Below the pieces are notes generated by a model, which saw nothing but the letters and a program-made list of their open reading frames with translations, searched no databases and was not told the origin of the DNA. DNA of 12,622 nt from the NCBI GenBank assembly GCA_017648425.1, contig JAGCJD010000223.1, positions 1 to 12,622 on the forward strand. The letters run 5' to 3'. Shown piece by piece: positions 1 to 6,548 of this stretch. The translations under genes were made by a program, and so were the position numbers. The number at the start of each line of letters is the position of its first letter. Position 1 is the stretch's first letter. Source of the stretch: Clostridia bacterium. Its GTDB lineage: Bacteria; Bacillota; Clostridia; Oscillospirales; CAG-272.

Positions 1-42
1 ATGTATAGAAAAGCAAAACATATTTTGCGAAAGGATTTAAAA

Positions 43-1041
43 ATGGCAAAGAGATTTATTGCAATATTGCTTGTTCTCGTTTTGTGTTGCTCGTTCGTTG
101 GTTGCTCCAATGACGGCGCTCCAGATGGAATGTTTTCTGCAACGCTTGACGGTGAGCCTTTTATACTTTATGTGCCCGATTCATGGTCGGACAACAGGTC
201 TTGCGGAGTTTCGAGCGCGTTCTATTCGTCAACTCAAAGGATAGTCGTTACTGCGAGATACTATACCCCCGAGAATGCTGAGATCTCGCTTGACGATCAT
301 GTTTTCTCGGAAATTGAGGAATATGCTAAGACCTACGAGCAGTTCGATCTTGAAGCGAACGAGCCCGCTGTTCTTGGTGGTGTTGACGCTAAGGAGCTGA
401 TCTACTGCATTAATCATGAAGGCGACACATTTAAATTCCGTCAGCTGTTTACAAAATATCTTGGAGATATAGTTGTGCTGACCTTTTACGCGCCGACAGA
501 CTTTTACGATGGAATGGTCGAGATATTCGACGAGATAATTGACGAGTTCGTTTTGCGTGAAAAGGGAGATGTTGTAAACGACTGTGTTACCGACAAAAAA
601 ACGCCCGAGGGTATGAAGATAGCTTCCTCGGACAATGTTGAGTACAGGCTTTATGTTCCCGTATCGTGGATATGTAATTCCCAGAGTGGCAAGGCGGAGG
701 CGTATTATCCCGAAAGCGGAAGACCAAATGTTACGCTTACCTCGTATTCTCCCGAAAACGCTATGACGGCGGAGGAGTATTTTGCAGAGTGTGAGGTTGA
801 GTACAAAAAAAGCATTGAGGGATATGAGTTCATTTCTGTTAGTGACAGAACAGTTGGTGGCAGAGATTGCAAGCAATACACCTATTCTGCGTGTATCGGT
901 GGTGTGAGCATAAGAATAATGCAGGCTGTTTTCGTTTACAGCGATATGGTATATTCCTTTACATATACGGCGCTCGAGGACGCGTTTGACTTGCATATTG
1001 AAGATGTTGACGATATGCTTGACGCATTTATTTTCAGATAA
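43..1041 (+). CDS. Lipoprotein with two tandem homologous domains, function unknown
   Basis: Predicted exported lipoprotein of 332 residues. I chose the ATG at 43 because AAAGGA at 30-35 sits 7 nt upstream and the protein then begins with a classical signal peptide (basic MAKR, a hydrophobic stretch, then FVGC with the lipid-modified Cys at residue 21). An in-frame ATG at base 1 would put a charged extension before the signal. The mature part is two halves of about 142 residues (roughly 31-172 and 191-332). Each has an LYVP-x-SW motif near its start, a Y(T/S)PEN motif about 30 residues later, a GG-x-(D/R) turn followed by a Tyr-rich strand, and an acidic helix ending in (D/E)xF. This resembles the PsbP/DUF1795-like alpha-beta fold, but that is inference from pattern only. 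The stop codon overlaps the start of the cysteine desulfurase gene. Its substrate or partner is unknown. Confidence 0.85.
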   Translation: MAKRFIAILLVLVLCCSFVGCSNDGAPDGMFSATLDGEPFILYVPDSWSDNRSCGVSSAFYSSTQRIVVTARYYTPENAEISLDDHVFSEIEEYAKTYEQFDLEANEPAVLGGVDAKELIYCINHEGDTFKFRQLFTKYLGDIVVLTFYAPTDFYDGMVEIFDEIIDEFVLREKGDVVNDCVTDKKTPEGMKIASSDNVEYRLYVPVSWICNSQSGKAEAYYPESGRPNVTLTSYSPENAMTAEEYFAECEVEYKKSIEGYEFISVSDRTVGGRDCKQYTYSACIGGVSIRIMQAVFVYSDMVYSFTYTALEDAFDLHIEDVDDMLDAFIFR

Positions 1042-2204
1042 TGGAAAAGTATATTTATCTTGATAACAGCGCAACGACACCGCTCAGCGCTCCTGCAAGG
1101 GAGGCTATGGCTGTCGCTTCCGAGCATTTTGGAAATCCCTCCTCGTTGCATACGCTCGGTCAACAATCCGAAAGGCTTGTGAATGAGGCGAGGGAAAGCA
1201 TACTGTCTGCTCTTGGCGCAAGGCGTGGGCAGGGAACGCTTGTGTTTACCTCGTGTGGCACGGAGGCGACCTCGCTTGCTCTTATTGGAACTGCATTTGC
1301 CAAGGAAAGACGGGACGCTATGCGAATACTCACCACTAATTCCGAGCATCCGGCAACCTCAAAGGCGCTTGAACTTTTGGAAAGCAACGGATTTGAGATA
1401 GTCCGCATACCTACCAAGGGTGGTGTTCTTGATATGGAGGCGCTTGAAGCGTCACTTGACAAAAAAATATTTTTGGCGAGCTTTATGCTCGTTAACAATG
1501 AAACGGGAGCTTTATACGATGTAAAGCAGGCGTTTGATAAAATAAAGCGCAGGTATCCTCAGGCGATAACGCACTGCGATGCCATTCAGGGATTTATGCG
1601 CGTTGCCTTTACGCCGACCTCGCTTTCGGCAGACCTTATATCGCTCAGCGGTCACAAGATACACGCGCCCAAGGGAATTGGAGCGTTGTATATAGGAGCA
1701 GACCTTATCAAGGCGAAGCGGATAGTTCCGTTTTTGCGTGGCGGCGGTCAGGAGAATGGTATGCGTTCTGGAACGGAGAATGTCATAGGAATTTCTGCGT
1801 TCGGCGCGTGCGCTTCCGATATGTCACAGCGAAGAGAGGAGATCGCAAAAAAACTTGCAGACCTCTATTCATACGCGAGTGAGCGCATATCCGAGCTTGA
1901 TGTTCGCATAAATGCTCCGAAAGGAAAGCGGGTTGACCACATAATGAACATTACTCTGCCGAGCATTAAGAGTGAGACCATGCTTCACTGTCTGTCTGCT
2001 GACGGCATATATGTGTCGAGCGGCTCAGCTTGCTCCTCTCATTCAAAAACGCCAAGCGGCTCGCTTATAGCGTTTGGACTTAGTGCGCGCGAGGCTGATT
2101 GCTCACTTCGTATAAGCTTTTCGGAATACAACGAAAGGGCGGACATTGACGCGCTTTGTTGTTCTTTGAAAAAGGGCATTGAACGCCTTGTAAGAATAAA
2201 ATAA
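1041..2204 (+). CDS. Cysteine desulfurase, NifS/IscS family
   Basis: PLP enzyme of 387 residues that takes sulfur from L-cysteine, leaving alanine, and passes it on as a persulfide. Visible family features are the N-terminal YLDNSATTP, the catalytic His in SEHPA (H103), the PLP-contacting D180 and Q183 in CDAIQ, the Schiff-base lysine in SGHK (K206), RSGTEN (242-247) and the persulfide cysteine in SSGSACSS (C331). Full length for the family. ATG 1041 overlaps the upstream TAA by one base (TAATG) and I see no Shine-Dalgarno sequence just before it, so translation probably depends on coupling to the lipoprotein gene. In many Firmicutes a desulfurase of this type lies next to thiI and feeds it. 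Here thiI is about 4.3 kb downstream, so the partnership is an inference. A role in Fe-S cluster assembly is not excluded, but no scaffold gene is present. Confidence 0.95.
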   Translation: MEKYIYLDNSATTPLSAPAREAMAVASEHFGNPSSLHTLGQQSERLVNEARESILSALGARRGQGTLVFTSCGTEATSLALIGTAFAKERRDAMRILTTNSEHPATSKALELLESNGFEIVRIPTKGGVLDMEALEASLDKKIFLASFMLVNNETGALYDVKQAFDKIKRRYPQAITHCDAIQGFMRVAFTPTSLSADLISLSGHKIHAPKGIGALYIGADLIKAKRIVPFLRGGGQENGMRSGTENVIGISAFGACASDMSQRREEIAKKLADLYSYASERISELDVRINAPKGKRVDHIMNITLPSIKSETMLHCLSADGIYVSSGSACSSHSKTPSGSLIAFGLSAREADCSLRISFSEYNERADIDALCCSLKKGIERLVRIK

Positions 2205-2237
2205 AAATTGGGAGCGCCTGCTTAATGGGGCGCTCCC
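2197..2237. terminator. Hairpin terminator between convergent desulfurase and nnrD genes
   Basis: GGGAGCGCC (2210-2218) pairs perfectly with GGCGCTCCC (2229-2237) around a 10-nt loop. On the minus strand the stem is followed by a T-rich tract (complement of 2197-2209), so it should stop nnrD transcripts efficiently. On the plus strand the downstream sequence has few T residues, so termination of the desulfurase mRNA is probably weaker. Confidence 0.85.
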
Positions 2238-2242
2238 GATAT

Positions 2243-3142
2243 TTATGTTTCCAAGGGGTGCGACTGCGTCTCGCGGTGAATTCCTTTGAGGACACGCGGC
2301 AGACTAGCTATAAGGTCGGAGGCTATAACAGAATATTCCCCGAGCGAATTTGCTGAAATATCACCGCACAAGCCGTGAATGTAAGCTGCGAGAGATGCGA
2401 CCTCAATCGCGTCAAGCTCACCGCTTTTGTTTTGGGCAAGTATTCCGCCTATAATTCCCGACAACACATCACCCGAGCCCGCGGTAGCCATTCCGCTGTT
2501 GCCTGAGGTGTTGAGGTAAATTTTTTCTCCGTCGCTGACGACAGTTTGATGCCCTTTGAGCAGACAGACGAGGGAATTGCTTTTTGCAAATTCCTTGCAA
2601 GCGCCCTCTCGGTCGGTGGCTATTTGTTCGGGAGTAAGACCTGAAATTCTGGAAAATTCAAGCGGGTGGGGGGTTATTATTGCGCCCTTTGCGTATTTTT
2701 TAAGGCTTGGATTTTGAGATATAAGGTTAAGCGCGTCTGCATCTATCACGAGAGGAACGCTACAAGCTCTTAGAGCTTTGGAAAGCAAAAGCAGAGCCTC
2801 ACGGCTGACACCCAGTCCGCAACCGACAACTACAACATCAGCGCGTTTTATAGTGGGCTCTATGAGGTCGGAGGTGAGTGTATTGTCGTCATAACAGGTA
2901 ACGATAGCCTCGGGCAGGAGTGATTGGAGAATTATTCGGTTATCCTCGTGAGTGAGTATTTCCACAAGTCCCGCACCCGAACGCAGGGCTGCTTTCGCGC
3001 AAAGAAAAGCCGCCCCTGCCATTCCGCGCGAGCCGCACACGCAAAGCACCCTGCCAAAGCTACCCTTATTTGAGTTCCGGGGGCGTTTTGGCATGAGGGA
3101 GAGGTCAGCAAGAGTATAAGAAAAACGCATTTTTTCCTGCAT
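2243..3142 (-). CDS. nnrD: ADP-dependent NAD(P)H-hydrate dehydratase (NnrD, YjeF C-terminal/ribokinase-like)
   Basis: Repairs damaged nicotinamide cofactors by dehydrating the S-hydrate of NADH or NADPH at the expense of ADP. The 299 residues show the whole carbohydrate-kinase-type YjeF C-terminal domain: a glycine-rich GSRGMAG turn (37-43) followed by AALRSGAGLV, GCGLG (107-111), VIDADALN (132-139), TPHPLEF (157-163) and the catalytic GSGDVLSG (222-229, D225 as catalytic base). The epimerase domain (NnrE, YjeF N-terminal), often fused in front, is absent and the gene is not in this window. The first ATG (3140-3142, minus strand) is supported by GAGGA about 7 nt upstream. A second in-frame ATG four codons on also has AGGA before it. 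Cytoplasmic; transcribed alone and divergently from yceD-rpmF. Confidence 0.93.
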   Translation of the reverse strand: MQEKMRFSYTLADLSLMPKRPRNSNKGSFGRVLCVCGSRGMAGAAFLCAKAALRSGAGLVEILTHEDNRIILQSLLPEAIVTCYDDNTLTSDLIEPTIKRADVVVVGCGLGVSREALLLLSKALRACSVPLVIDADALNLISQNPSLKKYAKGAIITPHPLEFSRISGLTPEQIATDREGACKEFAKSNSLVCLLKGHQTVVSDGEKIYLNTSGNSGMATAGSGDVLSGIIGGILAQNKSGELDAIEVASLAAYIHGLCGDISANSLGEYSVIASDLIASLPRVLKGIHRETQSHPLET

Positions 3143-3173
3143 GAAAATGTCCTCGCTTTCAAATTATATTATT

Positions 3174-3202
3174 ATTTTAACACATAAACCTCTGCAAGTA
3201 AA
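3174..3202 (-). promoter_or_regulatory. Probable SigA-type promoter of nnrD
   Basis: Read on the minus strand: TTTACT (3197-3202), 17-nt spacer, TAAAAT (3174-3179), with TG one base before the -10 (extended -10). Transcription would begin about 25 nt before the nnrD start codon. The region is AT-rich and other hexamers are possible (TTGCAG with TAATAA), so the exact element is uncertain. Confidence 0.5.
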
Positions 3203-3262
3203 TAGCAAAGAGTGGAATTTGTTACAAAAATCAATAATAATGGGGGAATTTCAAAAAAACTC

Positions 3263-3291
3263 TTGACAATTGAGGGAAAATAGATTATAAT
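3263..3291 (+). promoter_or_regulatory. Consensus SigA promoter of yceD-rpmF
   Basis: TTGACA (3263-3268), 17-nt spacer, TATAAT (3286-3291): both hexamers and the spacing match the housekeeping consensus exactly. The predicted start near 3298 gives a leader of about 70 nt before yceD. Such strength fits a ribosomal protein transcript. Confidence 0.9.
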
Positions 3292-3367
3292 ATGTATTGT
3301 CGCATTTTATGTCAAACAGATAACGGAGAAAAAATGCGCGCAAAAAGCAGGTCTTTGCGGAGGAAAT

Positions 3368-3889
3368 ATGGTTATTGATGTGGGTCCTCTTCTCAGGGGA
3401 GAGGTTAAAAAAATCAATATTGACTATATGCTTACCGCCGAGCCGGTGTCGGGAGTGGATTTTGAATCCGATGCTCATGTAACGGGCGTTCTTACCGACA
3501 ACGCGGGATATATGCGTCTTGGGCTTAAAGCAGAACTTAAATATCACGGTGAATGTGCAAGATGTCTTGCTCCTGTTGACGGAGTTTTCTCTCTTGACCT
3601 CGAGCGTACGGTTGCCGTTGAGGGAGTTCTGAGTGAGGAGGAGCTTGAGGAGAACGGCGACGAGTATGTTCTTATTCACGGCTCTGTGCTCGATGTTGAT
3701 CAAACGCTTTGCGAGGAGCTTATGTTGGCGTTCCCGACCAAGCTTTTGTGCGAGGAGGATTGTCCCGGACTTTGCCCCAAGTGTGGAAAGCCACGCAGAG
3801 AGGGAAGCTGTGATTGCTCCGATAAGGAGATAGATCCACGGCTTGCAATACTTGCAACGCTGTTTGACAAAGACAAAGACAGTGATTAA
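3368..3889 (+). CDS. yceD: YceD family (DUF177) protein, 23S rRNA accumulation
   Basis: 173-residue protein of the DUF177/YceD family, implicated in accumulation of 23S rRNA and large-subunit assembly, and normally encoded directly before rpmF as here. The pattern fits the family: a beta-rich first half, CARC (C63, C66) in the middle, a conserved DVDQTLCEELMLAFPTK stretch (109-125), then CEEDCPGLCPKCG (C128, C132, C136, C139) and the terminal DPRLAILATLF. The cysteines suggest metal binding. Start ATG 3368 follows GGAGGA at 3359-3364, slightly close (4 nt after GGAGG). It shares the promoter at 3263-3291 with rpmF, 53 nt downstream. In many bacteria plsX and fatty acid genes follow this pair; here they do not. 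Confidence 0.92.
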   Translation: MVIDVGPLLRGEVKKINIDYMLTAEPVSGVDFESDAHVTGVLTDNAGYMRLGLKAELKYHGECARCLAPVDGVFSLDLERTVAVEGVLSEEELEENGDEYVLIHGSVLDVDQTLCEELMLAFPTKLLCEEDCPGLCPKCGKPRREGSCDCSDKEIDPRLAILATLFDKDKDSD

Positions 3890-3928
3890 TTTAATTAATT
3901 AATACAATAAATTTGTGTTCAACGCTTC

Positions 3929-3935
3929 AAGGAGG
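3929..3935 (+). promoter_or_regulatory. Ribosome binding site fixing the rpmF start
   Basis: AAGGAGG with 7 nt to ATG 3943. It rules out the in-frame TTG at 3913 as start and gives the expected MAVPKKK N-terminus of L32. Confidence 0.9.
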
Positions 3936-3942
3936 TGTAGAA

Positions 3943-4128
3943 ATGGCAGTACCAAAGAAGAAAGTATCGAAGGCTCGCAGAGATAAGAGACGCTCTAACA
4001 ACTGGAAGCTCCGTCTTCCCGGAATGGTTAAGTGCCCCAAGTGCGGTGAGTATGTACTTAGTCACCGTGTTTGCAAGGCTTGCGGTTATTATGACGGCAA
4101 GGAAGTTCTCAATGTAGAGAGCAAGTGA
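3943..4128 (+). CDS. rpmF: 50S ribosomal protein L32, zinc-ribbon form
   Basis: 61 residues, the normal size for bacterial L32. It starts MAVPKKKVSKARRDKRR, the typical basic tail reaching into the ribosome, and carries a complete zinc ribbon: CPKC (C31, C34) and CKAC (C44, C47), followed by GYYDGKEV. This is the zinc-binding (C+) paralogue; a zinc-free L32 copy, if the organism has one, is elsewhere. Co-transcribed with yceD from the consensus promoter and ended by the terminator at 4139-4179. Confidence 0.97.
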   Translation: MAVPKKKVSKARRDKRRSNNWKLRLPGMVKCPKCGEYVLSHRVCKACGYYDGKEVLNVESK

Positions 4129-4138
4129 TAGTAAATAT

Positions 4139-4179
4139 CAAAAAAAGAAAAGACAATATAGTTGTCTTTTCTTTTTTTT
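4139..4179. terminator. Rho-independent terminator after rpmF
   Basis: GAAAAGACAA (4147-4156) pairs with TTGTCTTTTC (4162-4171) around the loop TATAG, followed by eight T residues (4172-4179). A run of A residues upstream extends the stem and would allow termination in the other direction. Confidence 0.92.
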
Positions 4180-4198
4180 GCTAATTTTTAAAAAGTGC

Positions 4199-4227
4199 TT
4201 TTCAAATCGTAAAAAATGTGGTAAAAT
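4199..4227 (+). promoter_or_regulatory. Probable promoter of the 4259 lipoprotein gene
   Basis: Extended -10 element TGGTAAAAT (4219-4227) with a weak -35 match TTTTCA (4199-4204) at 17 nt. It lies between the rpmF terminator and the lipoprotein start, giving a leader of about 25 nt. The position makes a promoter necessary; the exact -35 is uncertain. Confidence 0.55.
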
Positions 4228-4258
4228 ATATGTAAGTATGTAAGAGAGGTTTTTATAT

Positions 4259-5011
4259 ATGAGATATATGACAAAATCGTTTTTAGCAGTTATCAGCCTT
4301 TTGCTTGTTATTTCGACAGTATTGTGCTGTTTTGCTTCGTGTAGTCTTACGGCTCTTGGCGATGCGCAGTCAAGCGACAGCTCTGATGTGGGCGGCGTGG
4401 ATGATGAAAAGAACAAGAACGATGAGCAACAAAATGAACAACAAGGGGAACAACAAAAGGAACCTATTGAAACAGCATTGAATTATGATAATGTAAAAGT
4501 TGAGGATTATGTGTCCTTTGTTGAGTATGAGCAGTTGAGCATATCGCTCGATAGCGCCAACGCTTCAAAGGAGGAGGCTCTTTGGAACGCTATACTTGAA
4601 AATGCTGTTATAAGCTCTTATCCCGAGGATAAGGTGGACTACTTCTTTAATCAGACCAAAAAGGCTTACATGTATATCGTTAATGGAAACGAGGAAGATT
4701 ATAAGCTGTTGCTTAAAAACAGAGGCACGGACGAGATCAAGATGCGTGATGAGGCAAAGGAGCTTGTAAAAAAGGATCTGGTGTATTACTATATAGTACG
4801 CAAGGAGAACATTGTCCTTACCGCCGAGGAAAAGACACAGCTTTTTGATAAGTATGTTGATGAGTATGTTAATGCTTACAGGTACAACAGAGAGTATGTT
4901 ATAGGAAACATGACGGAGTTTATTTACGAGTCAATGCTTTATGACAAAACAATGGAGCTTTTGCTGGAAAAGAACACCTTTACCGTGGATACGGGCAAGG
5001 CGGATCAGTAA
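4259..5011 (+). CDS. Lipoprotein with trigger factor C-terminal-like chaperone domain
   Basis: 250-residue predicted lipoprotein. GAGAGG (4244-4249) lies 9 nt before the start. A signal peptide ends in FASC with the lipidated Cys at 28. A low-complexity Gln/Glu/Asn/Asp/Ser linker (about 36-70) leads to a folded domain from about 75. The folded part resembles trigger factor without its prolyl isomerase domain: a YDNVKVEDYVSFVEYEQL segment like the lead-in of membrane trigger-factor/SurA-like proteins, a YPEDKVDYFF helix, a long helical section with RDEAKELVKKDLVYYYIVRKENIVLTAEE (163-191) matching the spacing of the trigger factor C-terminal arms, and a final DKTMELLLEKNTFT helix-strand. I infer an extracytoplasmic holdase or chaperone-like protein anchored to the outer face of the membrane. 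The match is by eye and distant. Monocistronic, between two terminators. Confidence 0.8.
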   Translation: MRYMTKSFLAVISLLLVISTVLCCFASCSLTALGDAQSSDSSDVGGVDDEKNKNDEQQNEQQGEQQKEPIETALNYDNVKVEDYVSFVEYEQLSISLDSANASKEEALWNAILENAVISSYPEDKVDYFFNQTKKAYMYIVNGNEEDYKLLLKNRGTDEIKMRDEAKELVKKDLVYYYIVRKENIVLTAEEKTQLFDKYVDEYVNAYRYNREYVIGNMTEFIYESMLYDKTMELLLEKNTFTVDTGKADQ

Positions 5012-5017
5012 TAAAAT

Positions 5018-5053
5018 GAGTGGGCAGAACGAGCGTCTGCCTGCTCTTTTTTT
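5018..5053 (+). terminator. Rho-independent terminator after the trigger-factor-like lipoprotein gene
   Basis: GAGTGGGCAG (5018-5027) pairs with CTGCCTGCTC (5037-5046) over 10 bp with two G-U pairs, 9-nt loop, then seven T residues (5047-5053). Confidence 0.88.
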
Positions 5054-5076
5054 ATTCATTAAATGCTTTTTCGGTA

Positions 5077-5105
5077 TTGACATTGCAGGCGTATTATGTT
5101 ACAAT
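5077..5105 (+). promoter_or_regulatory. SigA-type promoter of the exonuclease-DUF2007-thiI operon
   Basis: TTGACA (5077-5082), 17-nt spacer, TACAAT (5100-5105); one mismatch from full consensus. The leader to the TTG start codon is about 50 nt. A TATAAT at 5106-5111 is also present but its spacing to the -35 (23 nt) is too long. Confidence 0.8.
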
Positions 5106-5150
5106 TATAATGTTGTTCGATTTTTGGAAAATGATTTTATATATAGTTTT

Positions 5151-5155
5151 GGAGG
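5151..5155 (+). promoter_or_regulatory. Ribosome binding site selecting a TTG start codon
   Basis: GGAGG with 6 nt to TTG 5162. No ATG in this frame occurs before residue 32, which lies inside the first N-terminal repeat, so the TTG is the sensible start. Confidence 0.75.
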
Positions 5156-5161
5156 ATTATT

Positions 5162-6244
5162 TTGGATAATCAGTTAAAGCTTCGCTCAGGCGCGACTATA
5201 TCGCGCATAAGCGCGGAGGAGGCGGGAAGAAGAAGGTATCTTACCCGTCATGTTATGTCAAAGATGCACCTTGTGCCTAAGGGTGAGCCTGTTGCATTCG
5301 ATTTAGCTCCTGACGGCAATATAATTTATTATTTTGATCCATCAAGAGTTGAGGAGGAGTCTCCCGACACTTGGTATTTCCCACGCGCAAGGCGTGAGAC
5401 AATGACGCTTGCCAGCGGAAGTATAATTGAGAGAATGAGCGTAAAGAATGCTTCTGCCAAGGGATATTACACAGCGGAAAAGCTTGAGCGTATGCATTAC
5501 GAGCCAATTGAAGAGCCTGTGGCTTATACCTACAAGGCGGACAAGTCGGTTCTTTATTTTTACGATAAGAAAACGGCAAAAAGGCTTCCGCTTATGTGCG
5601 TTGCCTGCGGTGGCGCTGTTCGTTACAGAAAAAAGCTGTGCAAGGAGTGCTATGAAAAGGACCTTGCCGTAAGACGCGAGGAGGGCAACGCTTACAGAGC
5701 CCAGAACTTTGGTATGGATAGGGCAAAGGTATTGTTTTTTGACCTTGAACTTACGGGATTTTACGACCATGACGAGATACTCTCTATTACAATTGTTGAC
5801 GGATTTGGAAATCTTGTTCTTGATACGCTCGTAAAACCGATAAGGACTAAGAGCTGGAAGCGTACCGAGGAGATACATAAAATAACTCCCGCTATGGTTC
5901 AGGACGCCCCGGCGCTTTCTGAGCTCGTTCCAAGACTTAAAGAAATTTTTGCAGATGCGGAAAATGTTATAGCTTACGGAGTTTCCACCGATTACAGCCA
6001 TATAAAGCACATTTATGAGGATATGGCAGAGAGGGAGGAATTCCACAAAAAGATACGCTGCTGCGCAAACGAGTTTGTAAGATATTCGCACGAGAATTGC
6101 CCCGACCTGCTTCACGCATCGCTTACAGATGCTATGAGCTGTTTTGAAATAGAGTGGGAGGGCGTTGCCCATTCCTCTATTGCTGACACGATAGGTTGCA
6201 GAAAGGTCTGGGAGGCATTGTTCCCCAATTATTATATAAACTGA
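5162..6244 (+). CDS. DEDDh 3'-5' exonuclease (DnaQ-like) with duplicated N-terminal module and zinc ribbon
   Basis: 360 residues in three parts. Residues 5-59 and 82-135 are a gapless tandem repeat: SG-x(2)-I-x-R-x-S-x(3)-A-x(4)-Y-x-T, then MH-x(2)-P-x(2)-EPVA and a closing aromatic strand ending YFD/FYD. I do not recognise this module. Residues 146-163 form a short zinc ribbon, CVAC...CKEC (C146, C149, C160, C163). Residues 189-355 are a DnaQ/RNase T-type exonuclease: D194 and E196 in FFDLELTGF (ExoI), D277 in VSTDYSHI (ExoII, lacking the usual Asn) and H337-x4-D342 in HSSIADT (ExoIII). All four acidic residues and the catalytic His are present, so metal-dependent exonuclease activity is expected. 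Whether the substrate is DNA or RNA cannot be told. First gene of a tight operon; the DUF2007 gene starts 11 nt after its stop. Confidence 0.85.
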   Translation: MDNQLKLRSGATISRISAEEAGRRRYLTRHVMSKMHLVPKGEPVAFDLAPDGNIIYYFDPSRVEEESPDTWYFPRARRETMTLASGSIIERMSVKNASAKGYYTAEKLERMHYEPIEEPVAYTYKADKSVLYFYDKKTAKRLPLMCVACGGAVRYRKKLCKECYEKDLAVRREEGNAYRAQNFGMDRAKVLFFDLELTGFYDHDEILSITIVDGFGNLVLDTLVKPIRTKSWKRTEEIHKITPAMVQDAPALSELVPRLKEIFADAENVIAYGVSTDYSHIKHIYEDMAEREEFHKKIRCCANEFVRYSHENCPDLLHASLTDAMSCFEIEWEGVAHSSIADTIGCRKVWEALFPNYYIN

Positions 6245-6254
6245 GGAGATAATT

Positions 6255-6548
6255 ATGGATAGCTTTTTCGGATTTGACAAGGTGAGCGCTCACGATGAGG
6301 GGCAGGAGCTCCTTATGACAGTTTACAATCCTTCCGAGCTTGCTGTTGTTGAGAGCATTCTTAATGACGCGCAGATACCTTATCTCAAAAAGGATAGGGG
6401 CGCTGGCGGAAGCATGAAGATAATTGCGGGCTATTCGGTATTTGGCACGGATATTTTTGTTCTTTCCGAGCATTTGGAGGAGGCCAAGGCTATCTTCGAG
6501 AACGCTGAATTTGTTGACGAAGATGTATCGGAGGAGAGCGATGATTAA
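6255..6548 (+). CDS. DUF2007 family small protein
   Basis: 97 residues. The central part fits DUF2007 (putative signal-transducing protein family): LLMTVYNPSELAVVESIL (19-36), a short QIPY segment, a glycine-rich loop, then GTDIFVLSEHLEEAKAIF (64-81), which is the usual ending where a strand leads into a helix with a conserved Glu-Ala pair. The tail (82-97) is strongly acidic. No catalytic residues are evident and the function is unknown for the family. GAGGAG (6243-6248) overlaps the stop codon of the exonuclease gene and sits 6 nt before the ATG. The last 8 bases overlap the start of thiI, so the three genes are co-translated and probably co-regulated. Confidence 0.85.
   Translation: MDSFFGFDKVSAHDEGQELLMTVYNPSELAVVESILNDAQIPYLKKDRGAGGSMKIIAGYSVFGTDIFVLSEHLEEAKAIFENAEFVDEDVSEESDD

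Noticed and set aside
1..42. In-frame ATG at base 1 as start of the first lipoprotein
   Set aside because: The added residues are charged and precede a complete signal peptide; the good ribosome binding site lies within this stretch and points to ATG 43.
229..1080. Long open frame on the minus strand (283 codons)
   Set aside because: It lies antisense to the duplicated lipoprotein gene, has no recognisable motif or ribosome binding site, and its composition reads as a mirror of the plus-strand codons.
3888..3908. TTAATTAATTAAT-type short repeat between yceD and rpmF
   Set aside because: A low-complexity AT-rich spacer of two to three units; nothing suggests a binding site or origin.
5342..6280. 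Long open frame on the minus strand (312 codons)
   Set aside because: Antisense to the exonuclease gene, whose active-site motifs are intact; the antisense product shows no domain pattern.
6424..6540. Earlier in-frame start for thiI at 6424
   Set aside because: It would add 39 residues coded across the DUF2007 gene; ATG 6541 has a strong ribosome binding site and gives the family N-terminus.
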